From: Coniella vitis
Taxonomy: Eukaryota; Ascomycota; Sordariomycetes; Diaporthales; Schizoparmaceae
Direction of reading: 5' to 3'
Assembly (NCBI GenBank): GCA_011317545.1
Contig: WUJK01000009.1
Location: 1,116,001-1,180,000, forward strand
Length of the DNA: 64,000 nt
Positions within the stretch are counted from its first letter, which is position 1, and every line of letters starts with the position of its first letter. The notes below the pieces were generated by a model. The model searched no databases, was not told where the DNA came from, and was given only the letters and a program-made list of their open reading frames with translations. Position numbers and translations under genes: made by a program. This document shows, one piece after another, positions 23,782 to 36,451 of the stretch.

Positions 23782-26700
23782 TCAAAAGCGTCTCGTACTG
23801 TCACCCAAACGACCATTCAGCGTGTCATCAAACCACCCCTGTAGCTCCCTCAAGTTGGCAATGAGAGCTTGAGTATCGCCCACATTACCCTTGCCAGAGC
23901 GTTCCTCTTGGTGTTTGATCTCCTGCATCGCTTGCGTACAGCGGACAAGCAGGTCTTCGACCCACAGACCAACACTGCTCACTGTGCCCTGAGTGTCTGC
24001 TTCACGGAACCACCGGAGCAGCACCTCAGCGATGCAAAGAACAATCACTTTGCGACGACGGCCGGTGAAGGGTGCCTCCTGCGCGTCAAGAATGCGCTCT
24101 AGCACGCGCGTGATGGACGGGAACGGAACATGCAGGTTCATGAACAAAAGAGCCGGCCACGCTGGGTTAGCTCCAATTCTGTCGTCTTGGCCGTGTTCAA
24201 TCGAGTATTTGCACAGGTATGTCAAGATGTACTCGATGGGGAAGATGTGGTCGTTAAGCGAGGTCCTGTGCGCTATGGCCTGGACCTGTGCCATGACGTG
24301 TTCGTAAGGCAGCGGCGGTGGCGGGTAGTTGGGGTCGTGGGCTGGTCGGCCTGCTGCTTCCCACTCGCGCTGCTGGATCTCAACTTCTTGATGCGCGCCT
24401 TCGATCAGGTTGCGCCACGTGTCGGCAATTGCGCGGGGGTTGTGATGGTCGGCAGCGTGATATATGATGAGGGAGAGATCGTAGTACTCTGCGCCAATAA
24501 CATACGAGTTCCAGAGCTAGAGTATGCAAGTATCAGTGAGAATGTTCTCGATGGAACAAGGGAGAAAAGGGGGTTGACGTACATCGTTGAGGCTATGTAT
24601 GGAACCATTAAGTGCGTCCACAGCTTCGTCCTTTCGGTCATCTGGAATTCTAGGATCCGCCAGTAGCTTCCTGAGCAGGTCATCTTGAATGTGAGCAGTC
24701 TCCAAGGTCATGGCGACGGCATGGTTAAGAACTTGTTGCGCCTGAGGACTGACGCCAGCTGTCACCACGCTTGCATTAGCCTTGGCTTGGCCGAGCAACT
24801 TGATGCGGTCTTCAAGCGAGATGTCGAATTCTTGACTCTCTGCCAGCGCGTGTTGGACCTCGGCGGCCGCGTAGAAATTCCTTCGCATCGTGTAGTATCG
24901 GCAGAGCAACTCAGCATGCTCGCGGTGCGATGAGGCGAGCTTGACAAGGAAATCAATTACGTGCGGCGAGTCCACATTGAGCAGACGCTCGGTCAGGCCT
25001 TCTTGTATGTACCACTCGTAAAGGTCGTAGTGGAACACTTCATCAGTAGCACCATTCACAACATCGTAGGCTTCTCTGAGCTTTGTGGCGAAGAGAGTCG
25101 GTCGACCGTCGACCATATCCGGTTCCCGTGCGGCAATTGTATCGAGATGTTTGAGGATACTGTGAATCAAGTCATAACATTGCTGGCGCTGCGCGAAAGC
25201 CGCTTCTCGTGGATCATTGGCCGGCCTGTTGTCGTTGAGCCATGAAAGAGCGGCATTACCTCGGTCCTTTTCTCGAGCAACTCGCAGGCACAGTTGAATA
25301 GCGCCTGCATAATAGTGCAATTCAACGTACTGCTTCACAGCACCATCGAGGTTAACCATGGTGAGGTTGCCAGCAACGCGCTCAAAGAGGCGCAAACTGT
25401 CGTTGAGCAGTTGCCGTAGACCATTGTGGTTATTGACTTGCTCCGACGCCCTCTTCAAGTGTTCCTGGGCCTTGAAAATGACAACATCATCTGGACTGCA
25501 GAAGCTGCCACAGCGTCGTCTTAAAGCTTCAGCCACTGTTTCCACATTGGCACCACTCTCGATATTGCGATTGACAATAGCCTTAACCATAACCTTTGCG
25601 AGGTCTCGACCTGCTGGGTGCGAGAACAGTTCCTCATAGGTCAAATTCCGAAGATGTTCTTGATTTGGCTGATCGAGGCGGACAAAGATGTCTGAGACAC
25701 GCTCATCAAAGAGCATCAAAACGAACGATATCCCCTCGGCAATGCCTTCCATCAATCTCTGCAGGGCATGAAGAGCTTGGTGTTCAGCTTGAATAGCAAT
25801 CTCCTCATGTCGATTACGAATGTTTGACAGGTGTTGAGGACCGGAAAGTCCTTGAATCACACCGCGGTTGGCGTAAAGAAAGGTACGCAAGCGGTCCAAA
25901 TTGTCTTGTACGGATCTCAGCTTGCCCATCGGTATCGTGGAATTGACCACGATTGCGCCAGAGGCGTCGACTCCCTGCACGATGACTTTGGCCTTCCACA
26001 AACGCCGAACGAGACGGCTGATGAAGGAGCCCAGGGCGTGATATCTGTAGGAAAGCCTTACTGATTCCACAGTGACCTGCTGCCCGTCGGTCTCGCCGAC
26101 AGTCGGCTGGCCTCCAAAGTCGACAAATGTAGACCGAGCCCGATCCAGGGTGATTTGGTCGAGAATGCGTGGCGTATCGCTACGCAAGTCGTTGCCTTGG
26201 CCGCAGGCCACTGCAAGAGCAGTTGAAATGGTCTCTTGTCGACCGTAAAGGTAGATGAACCTGCGCACGTCTTCTACCATGCCTTCTTCACCCGCGGCTT
26301 TGCGGACGACCGTTGCGAAAATATCAACCAGTCGGCGTCGACGAAGAATGTGGACACCAGTGTTAGTCATGACAGCGAACTCCGAAGGCGGTTGGTCGTA
26401 TTGAACAGCCAACTCGTTGCCGAAACCCACGGGCTGCGAGGCAGCTGCAAAAGCTGGCGTTACCGGGCTGATTGCTAAGACGGTCGCATCGTCTCCTATA
26501 TCGACCCAACTTGCGTGTTCATGGTACCTCAATGGCGCACCCTGCGAAGCCCCAGCAAATCTGATACGGCCAGACTCTGGAGCTGATACAAAGAGGCGGT
26601 CAAAGTTGGGTCTATCCTGTCGCCGGACAGCGTCGAAAAAAAACCCAGGGGCAAATCGTCGACCAAGTCTACTGTTAAACAGAGACTCTGAGGAGATGTC

Positions 26701-28175
26701 GAGGGACTCAACGCTAGCTAGCCCCACTGTTCGCTGATCCGTCGGCTTATCTCTTGGTGGGAATTTGACGAACTGGACCTGCATGCTCTGAGGTGCAGCA
26801 TTTGACGACAAACTGCTCATGTAGGACGCAGTATTAGTTGCGCTAAGAAAGATTCGGCATCCCGTGTCCGTGAGAGCCATTAGGTGCAGCTTCGAGGCTT
26901 CGTTGGCGTGAATGGGGCTAATGGAAACGATGTTCATCTGGTCAGTGAGCAGCTGCGATCTGGTAATCATGTGTGTAATCTCTCGTAGACATGAAAGCTT
27001 GTCCTTTTCAATACACTTTGTCAGCTTGTTGGGACCATCCAGGTGGTAGGTACGGATGGTCGAATTGGTGGAAAGTGTGTACAAAAGCTTGCGGCTGTCG
27101 TCCACCACCATGTCGACCAGACCTTCGTTGGATTTTGAGGAGAAGATTGTGCTCGTGTATGGAATGAGTGCTACTGGGTTAGGGAGATTCGGCAATGCAG
27201 ACGACCATCCTGGGTGCGTGTGGTTGATCTTGCCAACCCTGCTGGAAAACCACCGTTCTTCCTGCTGATAGTACAGCTCGTGTACATCGATGTCACTTGT
27301 GCCACCAAAGAAGATTCGTCCGTCTGCAGAGCCAACAACACAACTAGCATCGATGCTACCTTTGTGAACAGCCATTCTTGTTTGGAAGATCTTGGGAGAC
27401 TCGCCAGCGTCCTGGCCAGCAAGACCCAGTAACATGATTTCAGAGGAGGTTGCGACAACAAGCATGTGCTTGATGGTATCGACGAAAACACCTGGTCGCG
27501 GAGGCACGCAGGCAACCGCCGTAATCCCGTGCGGCGCATCCTCGAACCCAATCAGTTCGGGCTCCGGAGCGGTATAATCCCATAAGTATAGCGCGTTGTC
27601 TACGTGAACGTAGGCCAGATGTATTTCGGGGAACAAGCCCATTTTCGTGTGGATTTGGCTTGATTGAAACAGTTCCAAGACCTGGTCGGGCAGCGTATAC
27701 AGAGATGGTTTGTAAAAGGGCGCCCATGCTGGGTCGAAGACGGCAAGATCATACTCGGATGAAGCACCAGCTGCGAGAACACATTAATCAATATCGCTGC
27801 ACGTACGGCCAGCGCAACAGAGAGGTACTCACGTCTGCAGTATGAATCGAGGTCCGGGAAGTTGGCATCGTGTTGCAGGTGATCATTAATTACTCTGCCA
27901 GCCTTTTGAGCTGGAGACATGTTGTCGGTGGATGGTTGTGGTGGGGGCTGAAGAGCTTGGCCAGCGGCGTTCGGCAGTGCTGTTGACTGACCAGTTGCTG
28001 GAGGAGGGAATCTGCTGATGGCGGTCTGCCGCGGTGGGCTGGTGCCCAAGGGCCCCGTCCGCATACTGCCCGTGACCCCGGTTCCGAAGAGATCTTTGCG
28101 CAGAGCATCCGTTGCCGGCGCAGGCGTATTGAAGAATGCCCCAGGCACAGGGCGCACTGGGGTAACGGCAGCCAT
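23782..28175 (-). CDS. NUP170: inner-ring nucleoporin Nup170/Nup155
   Basis: Exons 28175-27833, 27770-24583 and 24516-23782 encode about 1,421 residues, the usual size of Nup155/Nup170 proteins. Introns are 62 and 66 nt with donors GTGAGT and GTACGT. The N-terminus is Pro/Ala-rich and disordered. A beta-propeller follows (about residues 120-560; ENVYxWDY-like segment LYLWDYTAPEPE, repeated blades), and then an all-helical solenoid up to the C-terminus (for example YYDLSLIIYHAADH, WFREADTQG). This matches the nucleoporin_N and nucleoporin_C architecture. The protein anchors the inner ring of the nuclear pore to the membrane and binds Nup53/Nup35 and Nup188/192-type partners, as known for the family. 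The ATG at 28173-28175 (MAAVTPVRPVPG) is the only good start before the propeller. All plus-strand frames across this interval are shadows. Confidence 0.93.
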
Positions 28176-29089
28176 GTTTATTGGAGTATGACCGAGGGCG
28201 TTCAAGGCCTAGTCGTCATCCAAGCGCGTCGCAGTGGATTTATGCTCTTATTCGCTTCTGCCTGTCGATTCGAGAATGAAGTGACGCGTATTCGTGCTGG
28301 TCACAAGCAAGGACAGAAGAAGCGAGGGATCCCACTGCCCACCCGCTCTGTTCTTGCGCAAAATTAAGCCCCCAAGATTCGAGCAGCAGCGGGTGGTTGA
28401 AGCTTTCTTTTCGCACTTGCAAAGGTAGTGAGTGTCGGTATCGGGAATCAGATAAATCCGACGGATTCAACGGGTATCATCAATAAAGATCAACTGCGAT
28501 CTTGTTCGGGATGGCGGGTTGGCGTTGGCAGCGCTAAGGTTGGAAGTCGCGACTGACCAAGGCGAGGAGGTTGGGCCAGCGGTTCAAGCTGCAGCATGAG
28601 CACCGTAAACACATGAATTTCTTTGCAGGGATCAAAGGCAGCTTTGCAAAGCGTTTAAAACAAGGCGTAATATTTACGCAGTCAACGCGTGCCTAGCGCG
28701 TGAATCGAGAAAGCGAGCTAAGCTACATTGGGCAATAAAAATGCACTTGCGGCAGGCAGGCGGGGCGGTACATACATAGTAGTACTCATTTTTACAAATG
28801 AAGTCATCGTCGCAGGGCCGCAGCACCGACCTCAACTGCACATCTGCCAGACTAATTATGTCTTGGATATTCATACTATAAGTAAAGGGTTACTGAGGAT
28901 CTTGCAGAGACACGCCTATTGAGTTACATCGACCTTCAATAACCAAAGGTCTATTGTACTTCACATCAACTCCGGCATGACGTTCGTAAAGCTTTGAAAA
29001 GGGAAACCCTCAGATCTCCAAGTCTTCTTGCACCGATATGCAAGATTAAGAGAAATGAATTCTTCCGCCATGAATTGATCACCCAAGCT
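28176..29089. other. intergenic region upstream of NUP170
   Basis: This is the promoter side of the nucleoporin gene and the 3' flank of the reductase gene. It contains CATACATAGTAGTACT at about 28,774-28,790, one of the GTAC/TAGTA-type motifs scattered through the window. No gene is visible. Confidence 0.6.
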
Positions 29090-30134
29090 TTAAGCCTTCT
29101 TGGCCTCCCGTGCAGCCTTGCGCAGCGCCCTAGCACGGATGTCCTTGTGCGACTTCAGGTTGAAGTGAATACCAATCTTGCTGCCAAATCCAATGGTCTT
29201 CTCAATCCACCAGACAACAAGGGCATGAGTCCACCAGGGGGTGTAACTGTATGCCATATTTTGGGTGCTTCCTGTTCCAATCTTGCCGAGAGCAGCCTTG
29301 ACAAAGGGGCCAGGGTTCGGGACGTTCATGCTTGGGCGACGAACTTTGCTCATGGCGGAACAAATAAGCCAGCTGAGGACAATATAGACGTCAACGTTGC
29401 TCTCCTTCAACTCGCCAGCCAATGCTGCGCTCCAGTGCTGCAGGAAAGCCTTGCTACCGCTGTATGTCGCCAAATAGGGGATGGGCATCCAGCCACTGAA
29501 GGAGCCCATAGTCAAGATGAGACCGCGCCTACGCTGCACCATGCCAGGTGCAATGAGTTGGGTCGTCTTCAGAGTGCCGAGACAGTTGATGGTGACAATG
29601 TCTTGCAGTTCCTTCTTCTCGGTCAAGACAAACGGAGTTGGGATCGCATGGCTCTGACCAACATTGTTGATCAAAATAGCAACGTCAAGGCCTTCTACCA
29701 GCTCAGCCAAGCGGGAGTAGTCGGCTTCGTGGTCCTGAGAGAAATCCATAGCGAGGACCTTGGTTTGGACACCGGACAGCTCAGTGGCGAGAGCCTCCAA
29801 CTTGGACTGGGTGCGGGATACGAGGACGATGTTGAACCCCTTGGCAGCAAGCTGTTTGGCGTACTCCTTGCCGAGGCCGTCTGAGGCACCGGTCACTACG
29901 GCCCAAGAGCCCTTAGGACCATATTTACGAAGCTTCGAGGGAGGAACGTGTCAGTATGGCACGACATAAAAAATGACATACGCGACATACATTGGTACCG
30001 CTAAGGATAAAGAGCTCGAGGAGCAACCAGACATAGCTCAGCACACGACTGGCGAGGACGAAAGCGCCGAGCCCAATGAGTACCCATTGGACTGGCTGGG
30101 GAACTGAGGAGATGATATCCGCGATTCCAGCCAT
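29090..30134 (-). CDS. IFA38: very-long-chain 3-oxoacyl-CoA reductase
   Basis: Exons 30134-29991 and 29932-29090 (intron 58 nt, GTATGT donor, ACTGAC branch) encode 328 residues. Residues 15-42 form an N-terminal membrane anchor. A short-chain dehydrogenase fold follows, with the NADPH-binding [19 protein letters not shown], catalytic Ser in GSFSGW, and Tyr/Lys in TYSGSKAF. The [15 protein letters not shown] segment is typical of the fungal IFA38/KAR group and of 17-beta-hydroxysteroid dehydrogenase 12. The C-terminus is basic (REAKKA), as in ER-resident members. The enzyme performs the first reduction of the fatty-acid elongation cycle at the ER, supplying very-long-chain acyl groups for sphingolipids. 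It is transcribed divergently from ERG28, with 446 bp between the starts. The antisense 296-codon frame is a shadow. Confidence 0.94.
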
Positions 30135-30580
30135 ATTGCTTCCAACTAGAAGGCTAATTGGAAGGGGGAAACCCAAGATGAGTTTTGTGTTGAAAGGGCG
30201 TGATGCAAGGACGGAGATCGTTCTCAACAATTCGCAGACAAAATTCGGGACGGGTGTTGGGTCGTTGGCCGCTAACAAAGCTACGCGACTGGGGAGCATG
30301 ATTACTCAGCAACTAGGACGTACATCGTACTGCATAGTAATAGCAAAAGCTCTCAGCAACAAGCTTGGACCCCTGCAAGCCGCAAGCTCCACTAATGAGC
30401 TAGGCGCAACTCGTACTATAGTACTCTACCTAGTACAGTGACAGAGCGAACAAGCGATACCAGTACCCAGATCCCAAGAAAGATTGCCTCTTACGACGAG
30501 CCTTCTGACCTACTGCTTTCCAGACTTCGAAAATCAGTGACTCCAAGATTGAGCTTGCCTCAGTTATATCTACGAACACA
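30135..30580. promoter_or_regulatory. shared divergent promoter of IFA38 and ERG28
   Basis: Only 446 bp separate the two start codons, so both promoters must lie here or overlap the leaders. The region contains the 12-bp palindrome GTACTATAGTAC (30413-30424) followed by CTAGTACAG. I see no site that I can assign to a known sterol regulator with confidence. Confidence 0.6.
30413..30424. repeat. 12-bp palindrome GTACTATAGTAC
   Basis: This perfect palindrome is identical to the one at 192-203. Here it lies about 155 bp upstream of the ERG28 start codon. Confidence 0.7.
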
Positions 30581-31161
30581 ATGTCGGACACGCTATTGTC
30601 TTTTCTGCCTTCGGCGCAAGACGGCATCTTGCCCTATTACTTGTTGCTGGTAGGCGTCCCACCTTTCTCCTCGAAATTCGCAGTTTTTATACAAGATGCT
30701 AATGGCTGATGCGACAGGTCTCAGCTGCTTCCATAGGCAATGCAATCCAGAATTATCTTACGCTTCATTACACCCGTCGCATCTACAACGGCCTCTTTGT
30801 CCCTAACACGACGATCAAGGATGCCGATTCCGTACACAAGCTAGAAGCCGTGGCGAGCACCGCAACCCTCAAGGACAAGCCCACGGCGACTGACCAGGTC
30901 ACGCCTCTGGCAGCACGCCTGTTTGGCATATATACAATTGCAGTGGGAGTCATTCGTCTTTATGGCGCCTACAACATCCACAACCCTGCTCTATATCAGC
31001 TCTGTATCTTCACGCACGTGCTGGCAGCGGCTCATTTTACGAGCGAAATCTTGGCTTTCAAGACTTTGAGATTGAGCTTCCCTCACGCGTTCCCATTTTC
31101 AGCAGCATTCGGTGGTACCCTGTGGATGGTGCTTCAATACTCGAATTATGTTGGACTCTGA
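30581..31161 (+). CDS. ERG28: ergosterol biosynthesis scaffold protein Erg28
   Basis: Exons 30581-30649 and 30718-31161 (intron 68 nt, donor GTAGGC, acceptor GCGACAG) give 170 residues. The first exon (MSDTLLSF..LPYYLLL) joins VSAASIGNAIQNYLTLHYTRRIYNG, which is the conserved N-terminal signature of Erg28. Four hydrophobic segments follow, with ARLFGIYTIAVGVIRLYGAYNI and a C-terminal WMVLQYSNYVG typical of the family. Erg28 is an ER membrane protein that holds the C-4 demethylation enzymes (Erg25, Erg26, Erg27) together. An ATG at 30709 opens the same frame but would lose the first membrane segment, so the spliced start is preferred. Confidence 0.93.
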
Positions 31162-31511
31162 GCGCTAGGTAAAGTACAGATCTGGGAGGCCAGTGTTGAT
31201 ACTTTCACCCAGACAAGAGCGACCTTCGGTTGTATTTCGTTTTGTGGCCGTACGCTTTATCGTCCCGCATCCAAAACACCACCCCTTTCCCCTGTCACGG
31301 CCCATATATCAATCATGTCTTGCATGAAACCGAAAATAGGAGGCCCAAACAGCATCGCTTTGCCCAGCTGGCACGCACGGTCAGATCTCCAATGTCGAGG
31401 CAACAGTTATGATTTACCAGGTTCCTCACACAAAGATATATGCTACATACGCCACAACATTAATTATCCATGAATTGGAATTTTCGCTCATTTGACTTCA
31501 ATATGTACCTA
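31162..31511. other. short intergenic region between convergent genes
   Basis: These are the 3' flanks of ERG28 and GAL7. I see nothing else in it. Confidence 0.6.
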
Positions 31512-32876
<1,365 letters not shown>

Positions 32877-33835
32877 GATGAGCTTCAACGGGTTATGCAA
32901 GAGGTTGCAGATGGTCAGGAGTTCCAAGCTTCTTATCAGAAGGTCAAGGGCAAGAACGACGATGGACCGAGGATGATCTGAGGTATTTACAGCTTGTGGC
33001 AGCTTAGCAAGCAAGTATATACATGAAAAACAATCTGGCACTGCAAGCGCAAGCTTCTAGTTGTCCGTCTTCAAGAGTGGTCTCACCGGAGCACATGGCC
33101 ATTTACTGCGTAAACGCCCCGAATCAAGGTTGTTTGGTGGGGCTGACAAGACGCTGCATGCGCGCTTGGTCGCAAAACGGCTGGCCTCGGCTGGAATCGT
33201 GTAATCGGGGAAGTGGGAGCCGAGGTGGGCCACCGTGATGAGCATTGACTCTTAGACGAAGCTTTTTTGCGCCGCAAATTACTCACGTTGCCGTTGTTAT
33301 ACTACGTGCAGAAACAAGTTTCCTGTAATGCTTTCTGCATCTAATGGTAAATAGCACTCAATCAACCATGGTGCTGATTGTGAGCACAAGTCTGTTTTAG
33401 AATGGGCTTGTACTTATGCCTTTCTGTTGCTTATCTTATCATGCAGCAATGAGCTGCCCGTGCCTGCAGGGTACTAGCGTCACATATGAACATTGAGAAG
33501 CTGCAGCCCCTGTATTGTGGGGCCTCTCCGCAGGCAGCCAGCAGCTCACCCCAGATCCGCCCTCGAGTGGCCCGTGCGTAAATCTGACCCGTGAATCGCG
33601 ACGGACATCAGCGACATCGTCAACATCTACTTTGGTAGCGCTTCATCGTCTCGAGCACCGATTCCATCGCATATCACGCGCTACTCCGGATAATATCTCC
33701 TTGTAGCCATATTCGACTCCCTCTAATATTGGCTTGCGCCCATCGGGCCAGTAGCGTCCCAAAGAACCCCTGGCTTCTGATACTGAATCTGGCGCACCGG
33801 ACCAGAGTCCGCTCGCTGCTCGAGAGCTGGACGAC
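32877..33835. other. intergenic region between divergent GAL7 and ADA2
   Basis: This holds the promoters of both genes. Short open frames across 33,023-33,286 and 33,515-33,706 lack any recognisable feature. I find no confident regulatory motif. Confidence 0.6.
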
Positions 33836-35530
33836 ATGGGCGTCATCAGGAAAAAGACTGGAGGCCGCGGCAGCGAAGGAGGTGTCAAATACATTTGCGA
33901 CGTCTGCTCGGTAGATATCACTTCAACAGTAGGTCCCATCAACCCCACAACCCTTGCCCTGACTTTCGCAACCCAGCATCCCCTAACCCCGGCCACGTCA
34001 TATACACGGCCTGGAAGGCTTCAAATCAACACTGACAATACTTTTCGTCAGGTGCGAATACGATGCGCTCACTCTGCCTGCAATGAATATGACCTCTGCG
34101 TGCAATGCTTCGCCAAAGGTGAAACCAGTGGCAACCACCAGCCCGCGACACATCCATACAAAGTAATAGAACAGAACTCTTTTCCGATATACGATGAAGA
34201 TTGGGGGGCGGACGAAGAACTTCTTCTGCTTGAAGGCTGTGAAATATATGGACTCGGCTCTTGGGCCGATATTGCTGACCACATAGGCGGCTATCGTACC
34301 AAGGACGAAGTACGCGATCACTATGCGAAAGTCTATATTGAGTCTTCAAGATTTCCCTTGCCAGAACGATGTAGCCCTCACGACACGTCCCTGGCCATGG
34401 CCACTACGCGAGAGGAGTTTCAAGCTCGCAAAAAGAGACGCATCGAGGAGCGCAAGGATGCTATCAAGAATGCGGCAGCGCCGCCCCCCAAGACAAAACC
34501 TACAGCCAGTGTTCCTTCCTGTCACGAGATCCAAGGATACATGCCAGGGCGTTTGGAATTCGAGACCGAGCATGCGAATGAGGCAGAAGAAGCTGTTCAG
34601 CTTATGCAATTCGACCCAGGCGACGGAATCAATCCAAACACTGGCCAATTGGAACCTGAGATGGAGCTCAAGTTGACTGTCATGGACATTTACAACGCCA
34701 GACTCACCCAGCGTGTCGAGCGCAAAAAGGTCATTTTCGAGCACAATCTGCTGGACTATCGAGAAAACACGAAACTCGACAAGAAAAGGTCGAAGGAGGA
34801 GAGAGACATTCTCAACAAGGCCAAGCCGTTTGCACGAATGATGAATCACACAGACTTTGAGGCTCTTAACCATGGCCTCATCGATGAGCTCAATCTGCGC
34901 ACCGCCATTTCACAACTGCAGGAGTGGCGGAATCTGGGCATAGGCGACCTTCGCAGTGGGGAGAAGTATGAGCATGAGAAGGCACAGCGGCTCCAGAAGC
35001 AGATACCAATGGGTTCGATGGACCGCGAACGGCTTGCGGTACAACAGCGCAGCAAACAACAACCGCCACCTGACCCCCCAAGTGGAGCAGCTCTCTTGGT
35101 TGCCCCAGAACTACCATTGCGGCTGGCTAGCAAGGATAGCGAGCTCAATGGCAGTGCGGTGAATGGGGACAGCAAGCTCACCAACGGCGATCATAGCAAT
35201 GGCTTGAACGGGGCGATTGTTGTGAACGGGACAGAACCAAAGGCAAAATACACACCACAGCCCATCTCTGGTGTTAGTCCATTGAGTCTCAGCCAGGAGA
35301 ACGCACCAGATCTACATCTGCTCACACCAGAGGAGTTAAGGCTGTGCGAGGTCTGTCGCATGCAACCAAAACCTTGGCTGATGATGAAGGCCGAGATCAT
35401 CAGGGAAGCGACAAAGGGCAACGGGTCACTCAAGAAAAAGCAGGTCAAGGAAATCTGCAGGGTGGACTCACGAAAAGGGGGTACAATATTTGAGTGTATG
35501 GTAGCATGGGGTTACATCAGCAAGGCATGA
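33836..35530 (+). CDS. ADA2: transcriptional adaptor Ada2 (SAGA subunit)
   Basis: Exons 33836-33928 and 34052-35530 encode 523 residues. A ZZ zinc finger ([11 protein letters not shown] / [20 protein letters not shown]) occupies residues 21-75. It is followed by a SANT domain ([31 protein letters not shown]), a central helical region with LPERCSP and the conserved [22 protein letters not shown] segment, and a C-terminal SWIRM domain ([19 protein letters not shown] to CMVAWGYIS). Ada2 binds Gcn5 and stimulates histone acetylation in SAGA/ADA complexes in the nucleus. The uninterrupted 564-codon frame is misleading: 123 nt (33929-34051) form an intron that is a multiple of three with no stop, and it splits the ZZ finger exactly at TST/VRIRC. 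The ATG opens the known N-terminal region MGVIRKKT. Confidence 0.95.
   Translation: MGVIRKKTGGRGSEGGVKYICDVCSVDITSTVGPINPTTLALTFATQHPLTPATSYTRPGRLQINTDNTFRQVRIRCAHSACNEYDLCVQCFAKGETSGNHQPATHPYKVIEQNSFPIYDEDWGADEELLLLEGCEIYGLGSWADIADHIGGYRTKDEVRDHYAKVYIESSRFPLPERCSPHDTSLAMATTREEFQARKKRRIEERKDAIKNAAAPPPKTKPTASVPSCHEIQGYMPGRLEFETEHANEAEEAVQLMQFDPGDGINPNTGQLEPEMELKLTVMDIYNARLTQRVERKKVIFEHNLLDYRENTKLDKKRSKEERDILNKAKPFARMMNHTDFEALNHGLIDELNLRTAISQLQEWRNLGIGDLRSGEKYEHEKAQRLQKQIPMGSMDRERLAVQQRSKQQPPPDPPSGAALLVAPELPLRLASKDSELNGSAVNGDSKLTNGDHSNGLNGAIVVNGTEPKAKYTPQPISGVSPLSLSQENAPDLHLLTPEELRLCEVCRMQPKPWLMMKAEIIREATKGNGSLKKKQVKEICRVDSRKGGTIFECMVAWGYISKA
33929..34051 (+). other. frame-preserving, stop-free intron in ADA2
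   Basis: Donor ACA/GTAGGT, branch CACTGAC and acceptor CGTCAG/GTG enclose 123 nt. Splicing restores the ZZ finger, while retention would insert 41 residues between its zinc ligands without a frameshift or stop. Confidence 0.85.
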
Positions 35531-36451
35531 GCTTTGGAGACGGCGTCTGCTCTCTTGCGGAAGGCTCGAGATTCTAGGGTAAATGGAACAAGAATCACCA
35601 AGTATTCACTCGTTTTTTTACGAATCATACTATCGTCTTGGTAGCTGCTGTATGTTATGTACGTGGCTTGGGTTGATGGGCCGCATATTTTGCCAATATT
35701 TTACATGATGAGCTTCCACTCCCTCGGGCTGCTGTGCGCTTTTGTTGCTAGATATTCGGCTAGTCTGGTGAGTGGCTCCTATATTGTATCTAAACGGTGG
35801 GTTGTGTGTGACCTGTGATAAGCCTCTTCCGCTGGACACCTTCAAAATATACGTAGGAGGTAAGTATAGACTTGGTAAGCGAGATGTATCCGCTCAGTAT
35901 ACTGATTCTTTTTGGACATACACACAATATTGCGGAAAAAGCAACTGATGTACTTGAAGGTCGTTTGATGCTCGGACCCTATGTGTCCTTGTATATGATA
36001 CCGGTTGAGACGTGTATCGTGCTGTCGAAGGTCTTCGGAGCTGCGATATCAAGGCAGTATTGGCCAAGGCTGGGCGCCTGGTTGGGTTTTGACCGACAGG
36101 CTATCTCGATATCGAGAGATTGCATTGCCTGTTATGTATATGAACGGCAGTGACAAACACATGATGGGTTGTCCCCGGCTGACATGAGATTGAAGCCATG
36201 CATCAGTATGATAGCTGGAAAATAATGATCTCCTGGCATGATTATCAAGCCTAGATGCTAATATAAAACGCGCCTACCTGTTCTTCATCCAACGGGATGG
36301 TACTGCCCTTTTTTCGGTTTCTTTTTAGCCCATTCAGTAATAGCTGCCCGGGCAGTTAGTAAAAAGGCAGATTTCTGCATTATATATTTTTATTTATTTA
36401 TTTTTCAACATCCGATCTTCCGTCCTGTTTCCAAAAAACTTTCATCAGAAC
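35531..36451. other. intergenic region
   Basis: This is the 3' flank of ADA2 and the promoter of the Ras-like gene. An AT-rich run (TATTTTTATTTATTTATTT) lies at about 36,385-36,405, close to the start codon. No gene is seen. Confidence 0.6.

Noticed and set aside
28994..29884. 296-codon plus-strand frame
   Set aside because: It is the antisense shadow of the 3-oxoacyl-CoA reductase, which has clear catalytic motifs and a spliced first exon.
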